Part shown: positions 10,006-18,396 of the stretch, piece after piece
Position numbering within the stretch: the stretch's first letter is position 1
Layout: each line of letters opens with the position of its first letter
Assembly (NCBI RefSeq): GCF_025141935.1
Contig: NZ_CP081120.1
Span: forward strand, 806,001-870,000
Direction of reading: 5' to 3'
Length of the DNA: 64,000 bases
Origin: Sulfitobacter sp. S190
GTDB lineage: Bacteria > Pseudomonadota > Alphaproteobacteria > Rhodobacterales > Rhodobacteraceae
Position numbers and translations under genes: made by a program
The notes under the pieces: generated by a model
The model's database searches: none
What the model was told of the DNA's origin: nothing
The model's input: only the letters and a program-made list of their open reading frames with translations

Positions 10006-11390
10006 CATTTGTGCGGGCGCAAACGCCACACGGCAACCAGCGTCAGGGCAGCCATCGGCAGTCCTGCGACAAAGACCATGCGCGCCGCGGTGGCCGGTTC
10101 GGGGTTTTCGATTCCAGACAGGTTGGCCACGATCCCCAGATATGCGGCGCCCACGGCGTAGCCTGTGCGCTGGACCGTCGGGACGGCGGCGGCCACGATC
10201 GGTTTATCGGCAGGCGCACAAAGCCGTGCGGCCATGCGTGGCATGAAGGTGAAGGCTGCCCCGAACCCGATGCCCTGCGCCGCCGCCGATGCCGCCACGA
10301 GCCACAGGGGGCCGGTGGCCATCGACACCACGAAGCCCACGACGCTGATGGCCACAAGTATCATTCCGAACGCGATGTTGCGCACGTCGCGTTTTTCCGG
10401 CTCACCCGAAATCAGCGCGGCGGTGGTCGCCCAGAGGATGGCTTCGAGCGCGATGAGCGCGCCGGCCTGAAACGGGCTGAAGCCGTGCAGTTTTGTCAGG
10501 AAGAACGGCACGAAAGCCCCGACCGCGATGCTGGCGCAGGCGGACAGAAAGATCATCGCCATGATCGCCGATACCGCGTCGCGCAGCAGGGGATCGAAGA
10601 CCGGCAGCAGGCGGTTTGCCGGACTGTTGGCATCGCGCCACAAGAACGCGGCAAACAGCAGCAGGCCACCCCCGACGTAAAGGGGCGTTGTGAGTGCCGA
10701 CAGGTGTTCGCCGCCGTAGGCGATCATCAGGATCGCGCCGAGCAAGAGCGCGAGACGGGTCAGCGGGAAGCGGTCTGTGGCCGCGTCGGTTGTCGCGGTG
10801 GGCGGGATCGACACCCACAGCCAGCCTGCAAGCAGGGCCGAGACGCCGGTGAAGAACCAGAATGCCGCCTGCCACGTGGCGTATTCGACAAACAGCCCCC
10901 CGATGAGCGGGCCCATGAACGCGGATGCGGCCCAGACCGTCGATACCGCGCCGATCACCCGCGCATGTAGGCGGGCGGGAAACAGCAGCGTCAGCGCGAC
11001 GAAGGCCATCGCCATCAATCCGCCACCGCCGAGGCCCTGAAACACCCGGCCCCACAGAAGGACGGGCATGCTGTCGGCGAGGGCACTGACGCCGCAGCCG
11101 AAGGAGAAGACCAGCGCCGCCAGTGACATCGGCAGGCGCAGGCCATTGCGGCTGATCAGCAGACCGCAGGCGGCCCCCATCACGATCGAGCCGACCTCGT
11201 AGAGCATCACGACCCATGAGATCAGCGTCACGCCGCCGATGTCGTCGACGATCACCGGCAGCATCGTGGCCACCAGCAGACCGTCGGCGGCATGCAGGAA
11301 CACGGCGAGGCACGTGATGCCCAGAGCGCCCGCGTAGGCGCGGGTCAGCACGTCGCGCCAGCGCGCCGTTTCGGCGGGGGCTTCAGTCAT
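10005..11390 (-). CDS. MFS transporter
   Basis: A 461-residue polytopic membrane protein with about 12 to 14 hydrophobic segments. 'GRVFQGLGGGGLMAMAFVAL' is the motif C-like antiporter stretch of drug:H+ antiporters (DHA family), and 'GPLIGGLFVEYATWQAAFWFF' follows as expected. No substrate can be assigned. It converges on gcdH and is divergent from the ABC importer operon at 11665, so its promoter shares the 274-base intergenic region. Confidence 0.85.
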   Translation of the reverse strand: MTEAPAETARWRDVLTRAYAGALGITCLAVFLHAADGLLVATMLPVIVDDIGGVTLISWVVMLYEVGSIVMGAACGLLISRNGLRLPMSLAALVFSFGCGVSALADSMPVLLWGRVFQGLGGGGLMAMAFVALTLLFPARLHARVIGAVSTVWAASAFMGPLIGGLFVEYATWQAAFWFFTGVSALLAGWLWVSIPPTATTDAATDRFPLTRLALLLGAILMIAYGGEHLSALTTPLYVGGGLLLFAAFLWRDANSPANRLLPVFDPLLRDAVSAIMAMIFLSACASIAVGAFVPFFLTKLHGFSPFQAGALIALEAILWATTAALISGEPEKRDVRNIAFGMILVAISVVGFVVSMATGPLWLVAASAAAQGIGFGAAFTFMPRMAARLCAPADKPIVAAAVPTVQRTGYAVGAAYLGIVANLSGIENPEPATAARMVFVAGLPMAALTLVAVWRLRPHK

Positions 11391-11572
11391 CGGGGCATTG
11401 GATCATCATGGCCGGACTGTACGCCTGCGGCGGGGCGGTGCAAGGGGCGAGTCGCACCCCTCGAGCGGGGCGGGGTGTTGGCGCGGCGCGCGCGGCGTCC
11501 GGCCAAAAGCCGGAATAGGGCGGACGGTAAGTGGCTGCAAATCATGCGGGAATTGCGATTGGTGGACAGGCA

Positions 11573-11588
11573 TTGCACACGTGTGCAA
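11573..11588. promoter_or_regulatory. perfect 16-bp palindrome; candidate LacI-family operator of the importer operon
   Basis: TTGCACACGTGTGCAA reads identically on both strands, with a central CpG as in most LacI-family operators. It lies 77 bases ahead of the first gene of the ABC importer operon, in the 274-base divergent region, just upstream of a weak promoter-like pair (TTGCCA at 11596, 16-base spacer, CATAGG at 11618). The LacI-family gene at 20201 is the obvious candidate protein. Binding is inferred, not shown. The rest of the intergenic region holds nothing I recognise. Confidence 0.55.
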
Positions 11589-11664
11589 ATTTTTGTTGCC
11601 AAAGCCGGAGCGCCGCGCATAGGCTTGGGTATTGTCGGTGTGTCCCGACGCTTGGGGAAGTGAT

Positions 11665-12714
11665 ATGGCCGAAATCCAGTTGCGCAATGTGAACAAGCGG
11701 TGGGGCGATTTTGTCGGCGTCGACAATTTCAATCTGACAATTGGCAACGAGGAATTTCTGGTGCTTCTGGGCCCGTCGGGCTGTGGCAAGACCACGACCA
11801 TGCGGATGATTGCAGGGCTGGAAGACGTCACCGAAGGCGAGATCATCATCGACGGCAAGGTGGTGAATGATCTGGACCCCAAGGACCGCGATGTGGCGAT
11901 GGTGTTCCAGTCCTACGGGCTTTATCCGCACATGAACGTCTATGACAACATCCGCTTTCCACTGAAGGTGCGCAAGATCGACAACGCCACCCATGATGCG
12001 CGGGTGCGCCGTGCCAGCGCGATGGTGGAGCTGGATGAATTTTTGCACCGCAAGCCCGCGGAGCTGTCCGGGGGGCAACGCCAGCGGGTCGCTCTGGCGC
12101 GGGCCATCGTGCGTGAACCCAACGTGTTCCTGATGGACGAGCCACTGTCGAACCTTGACGCGAAACTGCGTGTCAGCACGCGGGCCCAGATCAAGAACCT
12201 CAGCCATGAATTGAAAGTCACGACCGTTTACGTGACCCACGACCAGATCGAAGCCATGACCCTTGCCGACCGCGTTGTCGTGATGAAGCAGGGCAAGGTC
12301 CAGCAGGTCGGCACGCCGACGGAAATCTATGACAACCCGGCAAACACCTTTGTGGCGAGCTTTATCGGATCGCCCGCGATGAACCTGATGGACGGGCGGA
12401 TCACCAATGGCGTTTTCGAAGGCGCGAATGTGCGGATCGAGGGGCTGTCCGTGGCAGATGGCGACGTGACGCTCGGCTTTCGGGCCGAAGATGCGCATGT
12501 AACGCCCGCGGGTGGGCAGGGGCAGATCACCGCGCCGATCTACACCATCGAATTGCTGGGCGATGCGGTGATGCTGACGGTGCGCGCGGGCGGGCAGATG
12601 ACGTCCGTCAAGGCGCCCAAGGATTTCCGCGCCGACATCGGCGACGAGATCAGTTTTTCGGTGCCCTCCGGCATCTGCCACGTCTTTGACCACGCCACCG
12701 GCGAACGGGTCTGA
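11665..12714 (+). CDS. ABC importer ATPase, MalK/UgpC type
   Basis: Encodes 349 residues. Walker A 'GPSGCGKTTT', Q-loop 'VFQSYGLYPHMNVYDNI', signature 'LSGGQRQRVALARAI', Walker B 'VFLMDEPLSNLDAKL' and H-loop 'VTHDQIEAM' are all intact, followed by a C-terminal TOBE/OB domain from about residue 235. This is the CUT1 sugar-importer type of ATPase. The start at ATG 11665 (MAEIQLRNV) is preferred to an upstream ATG at 11632. It heads the operon with the binding protein and two permeases, so it powers import of the same, probably carbohydrate-like, ligand. Confidence 0.93.
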   Translation: MAEIQLRNVNKRWGDFVGVDNFNLTIGNEEFLVLLGPSGCGKTTTMRMIAGLEDVTEGEIIIDGKVVNDLDPKDRDVAMVFQSYGLYPHMNVYDNIRFPLKVRKIDNATHDARVRRASAMVELDEFLHRKPAELSGGQRQRVALARAIVREPNVFLMDEPLSNLDAKLRVSTRAQIKNLSHELKVTTVYVTHDQIEAMTLADRVVVMKQGKVQQVGTPTEIYDNPANTFVASFIGSPAMNLMDGRITNGVFEGANVRIEGLSVADGDVTLGFRAEDAHVTPAGGQGQITAPIYTIELLGDAVMLTVRAGGQMTSVKAPKDFRADIGDEISFSVPSGICHVFDHATGERV

Positions 12715-12806
12715 GCGCGGCAACGTATCCCCTTTTGCGAGGGGGCAAACCACGGGTGCAGCCTTGCAAGATGCACCCATCAATAAGCAAAACAGGGAGT
12801 TTGCAC

Positions 12807-14024
12807 ATGTTGAAGAACCTAGTCCTCGCGGGCGCTGTGTCCTTGATGGGATCCACCGCATTTGCCGCGTGTTCTTACGAAAACGAGACCGAGATCAAGA
12901 TGCTGTCGGCCGGCTTTGAAGCGTGGAAAGCGGTCACCGACGCGATGGCGGAATGCGGCAACCTGCAAGCCGAGCTGGACCAGGAGTTCCGCACCAAGCA
13001 GCCCGCCGCGTTCGAGGCGAACCCGTCGCTGTATCATATCGGCGGCGTGTCCAACGGCACCATCACGCCCCTGATGAACGCAGGCACCATCCGCCCGCTG
13101 GATGATCTGGTCGAGAAATACGGTCAGAACCTCAAGCCCAACCAGCTGATCCGTATCGACGGTCAGATTATGGCGGTGGCGATGATGGTCAACACCCAGC
13201 ACTTGATGTACCGCGAGGACGTGCTGTCGGATCTGGGCATTGACGTGCCAACCACGTGGGACGAAGTGCTTGCCGCCTCGGCCAAGATCGAAGAGGCCGG
13301 TGTCGTGGATCACGCGCTGGGTGCGACGCTGAAATCCGGTTGGAACCTCGCGCAGGACTTCAACAACATGTACGTCGGTTTCGGCGGTGATTTCTTCAAC
13401 GACGACAATACCACCGCGGTCAACGGCGACGCGGGCATGAAGGCGCTGGAGACGATCAAGGCGTCGATGGAATACATGGACCCCGAAGTGCTGGTCAGCG
13501 ATTCCACATATGTCCAGCAGCAGTTCCAGCAGGGCAAGATCGCCATGGCCAACCTGTGGGCATCGCGCGCCTCGGCCATGAACGATGAGGCCGAAAGCCA
13601 GGTGGTCGGCAAGGTCAAGATGGCCGCAGCACCGACCGCGATGGACGGCGGTGTGCCCGCGACGACCCTGTGGTGGGACGGTATCGTGATCGCCAAGAAC
13701 ATCTCGGACGAAGAGGCTGACGCCGCATTCCGTCTGGCGATGGAGGGCATGGACAGCGAAATGGTCACCGCCAACAATGACGCGGCGATCTGGCTGGTCG
13801 AAGGCTATGCGCCCACCGATCTGGCCGCGGGTGCCATTGCGACGGCCACTGCAAACCCGGCGCCACCTGCCTATCCGTCCACATCGCAAATGGGTCTGTT
13901 GCATACCGTTCTGGGCAACGAGATTCCGGCTTTCCTGACCGGTGAGCGTGACGCGGCTGCGACGCTGACGGCGATCGAGGAAGGCTACACCACTGCCGCG
14001 AAAGAAGCGGGCGTGCTGCAATAA
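12807..14024 (+). CDS. ABC importer periplasmic solute-binding protein (family 1)
   Basis: Encodes 405 residues with a signal peptide (MLKNLVLAGAVSLMGSTAFA) and a family 1 extracellular sugar-binding fold. Recognisable parts are 'PLMNAGTIRPLDDLVEKYG', 'LMYREDVLSDLGIDVPTTWDEVLAA' and the repeated 'FQQGKIAMANLWAS' motif of these proteins. It captures the ligand in the periplasm and delivers it to the two permeases that follow. CAGGGAG precedes the ATG; the frame is open 24 codons further upstream, but that would bury the signal peptide. A strong hairpin follows the gene, as is common for highly expressed binding proteins. Confidence 0.92.
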   Translation: MLKNLVLAGAVSLMGSTAFAACSYENETEIKMLSAGFEAWKAVTDAMAECGNLQAELDQEFRTKQPAAFEANPSLYHIGGVSNGTITPLMNAGTIRPLDDLVEKYGQNLKPNQLIRIDGQIMAVAMMVNTQHLMYREDVLSDLGIDVPTTWDEVLAASAKIEEAGVVDHALGATLKSGWNLAQDFNNMYVGFGGDFFNDDNTTAVNGDAGMKALETIKASMEYMDPEVLVSDSTYVQQQFQQGKIAMANLWASRASAMNDEAESQVVGKVKMAAAPTAMDGGVPATTLWWDGIVIAKNISDEEADAAFRLAMEGMDSEMVTANNDAAIWLVEGYAPTDLAAGAIATATANPAPPAYPSTSQMGLLHTVLGNEIPAFLTGERDAAATLTAIEEGYTTAAKEAGVLQ

Positions 14025-14033
14025 GATCACCGT

Positions 14034-14061
14034 GGGGGCGGCCGGTTGCCGGACCGCCCCC
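14034..14061 (+). other. stable hairpin after the solute-binding protein gene
   Basis: GGGGGCGG at 14034-14041 pairs with CCGCCCCC at 14054-14061, and inside it CCGG pairs with CCGG across TTG, giving about 12 base pairs with one bulged A. There is no T run, so it is more likely an mRNA-stabilising or partial-termination structure that raises binding-protein mRNA over permease mRNA. Confidence 0.7.
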
Positions 14062-14153
14062 GCCATTCGCGACCGGCGATTTTCGTCAGGGGCACCGGCC
14101 CCTTGCCAAGACCGCCACGCCCGTCGGGGGCGCGTCAAAAGGGGGGCTGACCC

Positions 14154-15179
14154 ATGAAATTCAAGACATTTGCCGCGTTTGTCGGCCCATCTGTTTTCAT
14201 GATGTTTCTGTTCATCGCGCTGCCGCTCGTGTCGGTCTTCAGCCAGTCGTTCCAGAACACCTATGATCTGCGCGAACAGGTCGAAGTCGAAACCTGCACA
14301 CCGGGTTTTCTGACACAGACCTGCACCACCGAGCTCAAGAACGTGCCGCAGCTGGACGCGGACGGCAAGCCGATCAAGATTACCGAGTGGACAGGGCTGC
14401 AAAGCTACCGCAACGTGCTGCAGATGGACAAGGTCTGGGCCGCGATCGGTGACGGGCGGCCCGGTGATATCCTGCAAATCGATTTCTGGAAGGCGCTGCG
14501 GTTCACGCTGGTGTTTACGCTGGTGACCTTGCCGCTGGTGATCGGGGTTGGTCTGCTGATTGCGCTGACCGTCAACAATGCCATGCGCAGCCTGCGCGGG
14601 CCGGTGATCTTTATCTCTTTGTTGCCGTTCATCATCACGCCGGTGATCGGATCGCTCTCGATCTACTGGCTGTTTGTGGGCGACGGGATCCTGACCGCCA
14701 TGATGGAACGATGGTCAGGCCAGAACATCTCGATGTTCGCGCAGGCGTGGACGATCGAGTTGCTGATGTATTTCTACCGCGTGTGGCACGTGGCGCCTTT
14801 TGCGTTCGTGATTTTCTACGCGGGTTTGCAGTCGGTCAACATGGACACGCTGGAATCCGCGGTGATTGACGGGGCGAACCGCTGGGAACGGCTGCGCCAT
14901 GTGATCATCCCGCATCTGATGCCGCTTATTGTATTTATTGCGCTGATCCACCTGATGGATTGCTACCGGGTCTTCGATGAAATCATCGGCTTCCGCTCAC
15001 AGGCGCATGTCATTTCGCTGCAATGGCTGACGGTCGATTTGCTGACGCCGGATGACGCGGGCAACCGTGCCATCAGCCGCGCATCGGCCAGCGCGATGCT
15101 GACGATGATCGGCATCGTGGTGTTGCTGGTGCCGCTGTTGCGCCGCACATGGCGCGATCACAAGGGAGGGTCACACTGA
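14154..15179 (+). CDS. ABC importer permease 1 (MalF/UgpA type)
   Basis: Encodes 341 residues with six predicted membrane helices. After the first helix comes a long periplasmic loop (about residues 40-100) that contains several Cys ('ETCTPGFLTQTCTTEL'), longer than in most CUT1 permeases. The cytoplasmic EAA loop, which contacts the ATPase, reads 'ESAVIDGANRWERLRHVIIP' near residue 240. It pairs with the second permease, whose ATG overlaps this stop (TGATG). Part of the importer operon starting at 11665. Confidence 0.9.
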   Translation: MKFKTFAAFVGPSVFMMFLFIALPLVSVFSQSFQNTYDLREQVEVETCTPGFLTQTCTTELKNVPQLDADGKPIKITEWTGLQSYRNVLQMDKVWAAIGDGRPGDILQIDFWKALRFTLVFTLVTLPLVIGVGLLIALTVNNAMRSLRGPVIFISLLPFIITPVIGSLSIYWLFVGDGILTAMMERWSGQNISMFAQAWTIELLMYFYRVWHVAPFAFVIFYAGLQSVNMDTLESAVIDGANRWERLRHVIIPHLMPLIVFIALIHLMDCYRVFDEIIGFRSQAHVISLQWLTVDLLTPDDAGNRAISRASASAMLTMIGIVVLLVPLLRRTWRDHKGGSH

Positions 15180-16339
15180 TGTCCGCCACACCCAAAGCCT
15201 TGCGCCAACCGTTCGGGCTGCGCTTTGCCTCAGGCACGTTCCTTGTGTTCTGGTGCATCATCGCCGCCTTCCCGATCTTCTGGATCGCGGTGATGAGTTT
15301 CAAATCCCCCGTCGACGCCTTTGCCGACAGCCCGTGGGACGTGCTCACCGGTCCGGTGACCCGGGCGGGGGGCAACGGCCTGTCGGTGATCGATGTGGTG
15401 CTGGGGGGGCTGGTGGTTGTTCTGGCGTTGCGCTGGGCGTTTACGCGGTTGCCGGGGCTGGTGAACGCACTGACCCCGAAGGGCCTGACCGCAGTGGGCT
15501 GGCTGATCGGCGCGGCCGCATACGCAATCGTGTTTCTGGTCGTGTTCTTCGGCATTCTGCCACCCGTCCTCGGCGTGCTGAACGGTCTGCTCGGACCCTT
15601 GGGAGAGCCTGTGATTGGCCTGACAACACAGCACTACATCTCCGTCTGGCAGGACAACGAATTCTATCGCAACTTCGGCAATTCCATGCTGGTGACGGCC
15701 GGCGTTGTGACAATCTCGCTCACGGTCGGCACGCTCGCAGGCTATGGTCTGGCGCGCTCGGGCAGCGATTTGGCATTCTGGCTCTTGATCATGGCGCTGA
15801 TTTTCCGGGCCTTGCCGCATTCGGTTCTGGTGGCCGGGTATCTGCCGTGGTTCATTAATTCCGCCGAAATCCTGCGCCCTATATTTGGTGAAATCTCGCC
15901 CACGCTCTACGGTCAGCCCTGGGCTGTGATCGCCGTACTGGTCTCGATCAACCAGCCGTTCACAATCTGGATGCTGCGGTCTTTCTTCCAGAATATCCCG
16001 GCAGAGCTTGATGAAGCGGCCCGCGTCGACGGCTGCAGCCATTTTCAGGCCTTCCGCCGCGTGATCATGCCGGTGATGTGGCCGGGCGTCATTACAACCG
16101 GTCTTTTCAGCTTTCTCTTGGGATACAACGACTTTCTGGTCACGTCCCTCCTGCTGGATGCGCAGAACCAGACGATGGTTCCCGCCATCGCCGGGTACTT
16201 CAACCGCGAAACAACAACCACCGATCAGGTCGAAGCGGTCGCCGCGGCGGTATCGATCACCGCGCCGCTGTTCCTGCTGGTGATGGTGTTCCAGCGCCAG
16301 ATCGTCAGCGGCCTTACTGCAGGTGCGGTGAAGGGATGA
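15179..16339 (+). CDS. ABC importer permease 2 (MalG/UgpE type)
   Basis: Encodes 386 residues, longer than the usual 270-300. An extra N-terminal region of about 100 residues carries two additional hydrophobic segments ('VVLGGLVVVLALRWAF', 'LIGAAAYAIVFLVVFFGILP') between helix 1 and the conserved core. The EAA loop 'LDEAARVDGCSHFQAFRRVI' is intact. GGGAGGG precedes ATG 15179, and the start overlaps the stop of permease 1. Together with the previous three genes it completes the importer. Confidence 0.9.
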   Translation: MSATPKALRQPFGLRFASGTFLVFWCIIAAFPIFWIAVMSFKSPVDAFADSPWDVLTGPVTRAGGNGLSVIDVVLGGLVVVLALRWAFTRLPGLVNALTPKGLTAVGWLIGAAAYAIVFLVVFFGILPPVLGVLNGLLGPLGEPVIGLTTQHYISVWQDNEFYRNFGNSMLVTAGVVTISLTVGTLAGYGLARSGSDLAFWLLIMALIFRALPHSVLVAGYLPWFINSAEILRPIFGEISPTLYGQPWAVIAVLVSINQPFTIWMLRSFFQNIPAELDEAARVDGCSHFQAFRRVIMPVMWPGVITTGLFSFLLGYNDFLVTSLLLDAQNQTMVPAIAGYFNRETTTTDQVEAVAAAVSITAPLFLLVMVFQRQIVSGLTAGAVKG

Positions 16340-16346
16340 CAGCGCC

Positions 16347-16390
16347 TTTCATCTTGCCCGAAAAACTCCGGGGTACGGGGCTGGCCCCGT
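16347..16390 (-). repeat. interspersed extragenic repeat, copy 1 of 5 (minus orientation)
   Basis: Read on the minus strand: a hairpin (ACGGGGC/GCCCCGT at 16375-16390) is followed by CCCCGGAGTTTTTC and a tail GGGCAAGATGAAA ending at 16347. The same hairpin-plus-tail layout recurs at 18315, 28442, 37709 and 41850. It sits between permease 2 and the first SnoaL-like gene, against their direction. Confidence 0.65.
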
Positions 16391-16421
16391 TCCGCCATCA
16401 GCCAGAAGGACGACACTAGTT

Positions 16422-16949
16422 ATGACAGGCCAAAGACCCGAACAGGCGGTGCTGACACGTGACACCGACCTGTCGAAAACCGATGCCACCCGCGGGGTGA
16501 TCGAACGGATGGTCGATGGCCTGAACGACCATACGATCGATGGCATCGGGGCGTTCTTTGATGACAGCTTCCGGTGGATGGGCAATCAGGGCTGCGGCAC
16601 CAAACAGGGGCTCAAGGAGTTTCAGGACAATTGGCAGCGTCCGTTCCAGGCGGCATTTTCCGACAAGGTCTGTATCGACGAGGCGCGGTTGTACATGGGC
16701 GAATGGGCCGCGGCTTTCGGGCGGCAGGAAGCGGTCCATTCGGGCCCCTTCATGGGCATCGCCCCCACCGGCAAACGGGTCGAGATCAGATATATGGATT
16801 TCTGGAAAGTCACCGATGGCAAGATCGAGGACAACTGGGTCATGGTCGATTTTCCCCATGTGATGGCACAGCTCGGTGTCGATGTATTTGGCGGTGAAGG
16901 CTGGGAAGCGTTCGACCGTGGCGAAAAAATTCCCCCGCGCCCGGCGTGA
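16422..16949 (+). CDS. SnoaL-like (NTF2-fold) protein
   Basis: A 175-residue protein with one SnoaL/NTF2-like domain: '[24 protein letters not shown]' forms the opening helices and '[21 protein letters not shown]' the sheet that closes the cavity. SnoaL relatives include polyketide cyclases and ketosteroid isomerases. Its C-terminal half is clearly paralogous to the C-terminal half of the protein at 18391; both share the pattern P-x-GK-x-x-E-x-R-x-x-DFW-x-V-x-DG-x-I. It lies between the importer genes and the HisD-like gene, all on the same strand. Function unknown; an isomerase, dehydratase or cyclase step in the pathway is plausible. Confidence 0.75.
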   Translation: MTGQRPEQAVLTRDTDLSKTDATRGVIERMVDGLNDHTIDGIGAFFDDSFRWMGNQGCGTKQGLKEFQDNWQRPFQAAFSDKVCIDEARLYMGEWAAAFGRQEAVHSGPFMGIAPTGKRVEIRYMDFWKVTDGKIEDNWVMVDFPHVMAQLGVDVFGGEGWEAFDRGEKIPPRPA

Positions 16950-16983
16950 GCCGCGCGGTGAAGACTTTCTCGGAGAAGACGAT

Positions 16984-18312
16984 ATGACAATCGAATACCT
17001 CAAACGTGGCAAATCCGATGCGGAGCGGGGGGCCGATGATGCCAAGACCCGCGGTGTGGTCGAGGCAACGCTGCGCGATATCGAAGAGCGGGGCGATGTG
17101 GCCGTGCGGGCCTTGTCGGAGAAATTCGACGGCTACGCGCCGGCGTCCTTCCGGCTGAGCGTGGCCGAAATCGACGCGCTGATCGCCAAGGTCAGCCCCC
17201 GCGAAATGGCCGATATCAAGTTCGCGCAGGAAAATGTCCGCCGGTTCGCCCAGGCCCAGCGCGACAGCATGACGGACATCGAAATCGAGATGATGCCCGG
17301 CGTCATCCTGGGTCACAAGAACATCCCCGTGCAGTCGGTCGGCTGCTACGTGCCGGGCGGTAAGTTTCCGATGGTCGCGTCTGCCCATATGTCGGTGGCC
17401 ACGGCCAGTGTCGCGGGGGTGCCACGTATCATCGCCTGCACGCCACCTTTCAACGGCGAACCCAATCCGGCGGTGATTGCCGCGATGCATCTGGGGGGGG
17501 CGCATGAAATCTATGTGCTCGGGGGCATACAGGCGGTGGGTGCGATGGCGATCGGCACCGAAACCATCGATCCTGTGCACTTGCTGGTGGGACCGGGCAA
17601 CGCCTTTGTTGCCGAAGCAAAACGCCAGCTTTTCGGGCGCGTCGGCATCGACCTTTTTGCCGGTCCGACCGAAACCATGGTGATTGCGGACGAAACCGTG
17701 GACGCGGAATTATGCGCGACCGATCTGTTGGGGCAGGCCGAGCATGGCTACAACAGCCCGTGTGTGTTGCTGACCAACAGCCGAAAACTGGCCGAAGAAA
17801 CATTGGCCGAAATCGACCGGTTGCTGGAAATTCTGCCCACCGCGGACACCGCGCGTGTCAGCTGGGACGATTATGGCGAGGTGATCGTGTGCGACACCTA
17901 TGACGAGATGTTGCAGGTAGCGGACGACATTGCCTCCGAGCACGTTCAGGTGATGACCGACCGCGATGACTGGTTCCTCGAGCATATGACCTGTTACGGG
18001 GCCCTGTTTCTGGGTCCGCGGACCAATGTTGCCAACGGCGACAAGGTCATCGGCACCAACCACACGCTGCCGACCAAGAAGGCCGGGCGGTATACGGGTG
18101 GGCTTTGGGTAGGCAAATACCTCAAGACGCACAGTTACCAGAAGATCACCACCGACGCGGCCGCCGCTGAGATGGGGGCTTACGGATCGCGGCTTTGCAT
18201 GCTCGAGGGGTTCGTGGGCCACGCGGAGCAGTGCAACGTGCGCGTGCGCCGGTACGGCGGCGTCAATGTGCCCTACGGCGCCGGTGCCCCCGCCCGCAAC
18301 GCGGCGGAATAG
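16984..18312 (+). CDS. histidinol dehydrogenase-family enzyme, probably a catabolic alcohol dehydrogenase
   Basis: Encodes 442 residues. Every active-site position of HisD is present at matching spacing: zinc ligands Gln251, His254, Asp353 and His413, and catalytic Glu319, His320 and His360. The family oxidises a primary alcohol to the acid with two NAD. There is no his operon here; the gene sits between two SnoaL-like genes in a catabolic region, as do HisD paralogues such as HpsN (sulfopropanediol 3-dehydrogenase). A sulfonate substrate is not supported, because no suy, slc or hps neighbour is visible. ATG 16984 is chosen; an upstream ATG at 16876 lies within the preceding gene. Confidence 0.85.
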   Translation: MTIEYLKRGKSDAERGADDAKTRGVVEATLRDIEERGDVAVRALSEKFDGYAPASFRLSVAEIDALIAKVSPREMADIKFAQENVRRFAQAQRDSMTDIEIEMMPGVILGHKNIPVQSVGCYVPGGKFPMVASAHMSVATASVAGVPRIIACTPPFNGEPNPAVIAAMHLGGAHEIYVLGGIQAVGAMAIGTETIDPVHLLVGPGNAFVAEAKRQLFGRVGIDLFAGPTETMVIADETVDAELCATDLLGQAEHGYNSPCVLLTNSRKLAEETLAEIDRLLEILPTADTARVSWDDYGEVIVCDTYDEMLQVADDIASEHVQVMTDRDDWFLEHMTCYGALFLGPRTNVANGDKVIGTNHTLPTKKAGRYTGGLWVGKYLKTHSYQKITTDAAAAEMGAYGSRLCMLEGFVGHAEQCNVRVRRYGGVNVPYGAGAPARNAAE

Positions 18313-18314
18313 AT

Positions 18315-18396
18315 CGTTTTGCGGCCCCCATCGAGGGGGCAGCAAAACGCCGGAGGCGCGGCCTCCGGACCTTCGGAGTTTAAAGGCAAGATGAAG
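18315..18396 (+). repeat. interspersed extragenic repeat, copy 2 of 5; its tail contains the next start codon
   Basis: Two hairpins follow the stop of the HisD-like gene. The first pairs CGTTTTGC and GCCCCC (18315-18329) with GGGGGC and GCAAAACG (18335-18349), with one mismatch; the second pairs CCGGAGGC with GCCTCCGG (18350-18368) across a triloop. The tail CGGAGTTTAAAGGCAAG plus ATGAAG ends at 18396, and this ATG is the apparent start of the SnoaL-like gene at 18391. Confidence 0.7.

Noticed and set aside
12800..12815. A second operator copy near the binding-protein start (TTTGCACATGTTG)
   Set aside because: Only one half resembles the 11573 palindrome and it overlaps the start codon region; no dyad symmetry, so probably chance.
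16984..18312. Assignment as hisD of histidine biosynthesis
   Set aside because: No other his gene is nearby and the context is an importer with SnoaL-like genes. Assignment as hpsN was also rejected because no sulfonate genes (suyAB, slcD, hpsO/P) are visible.
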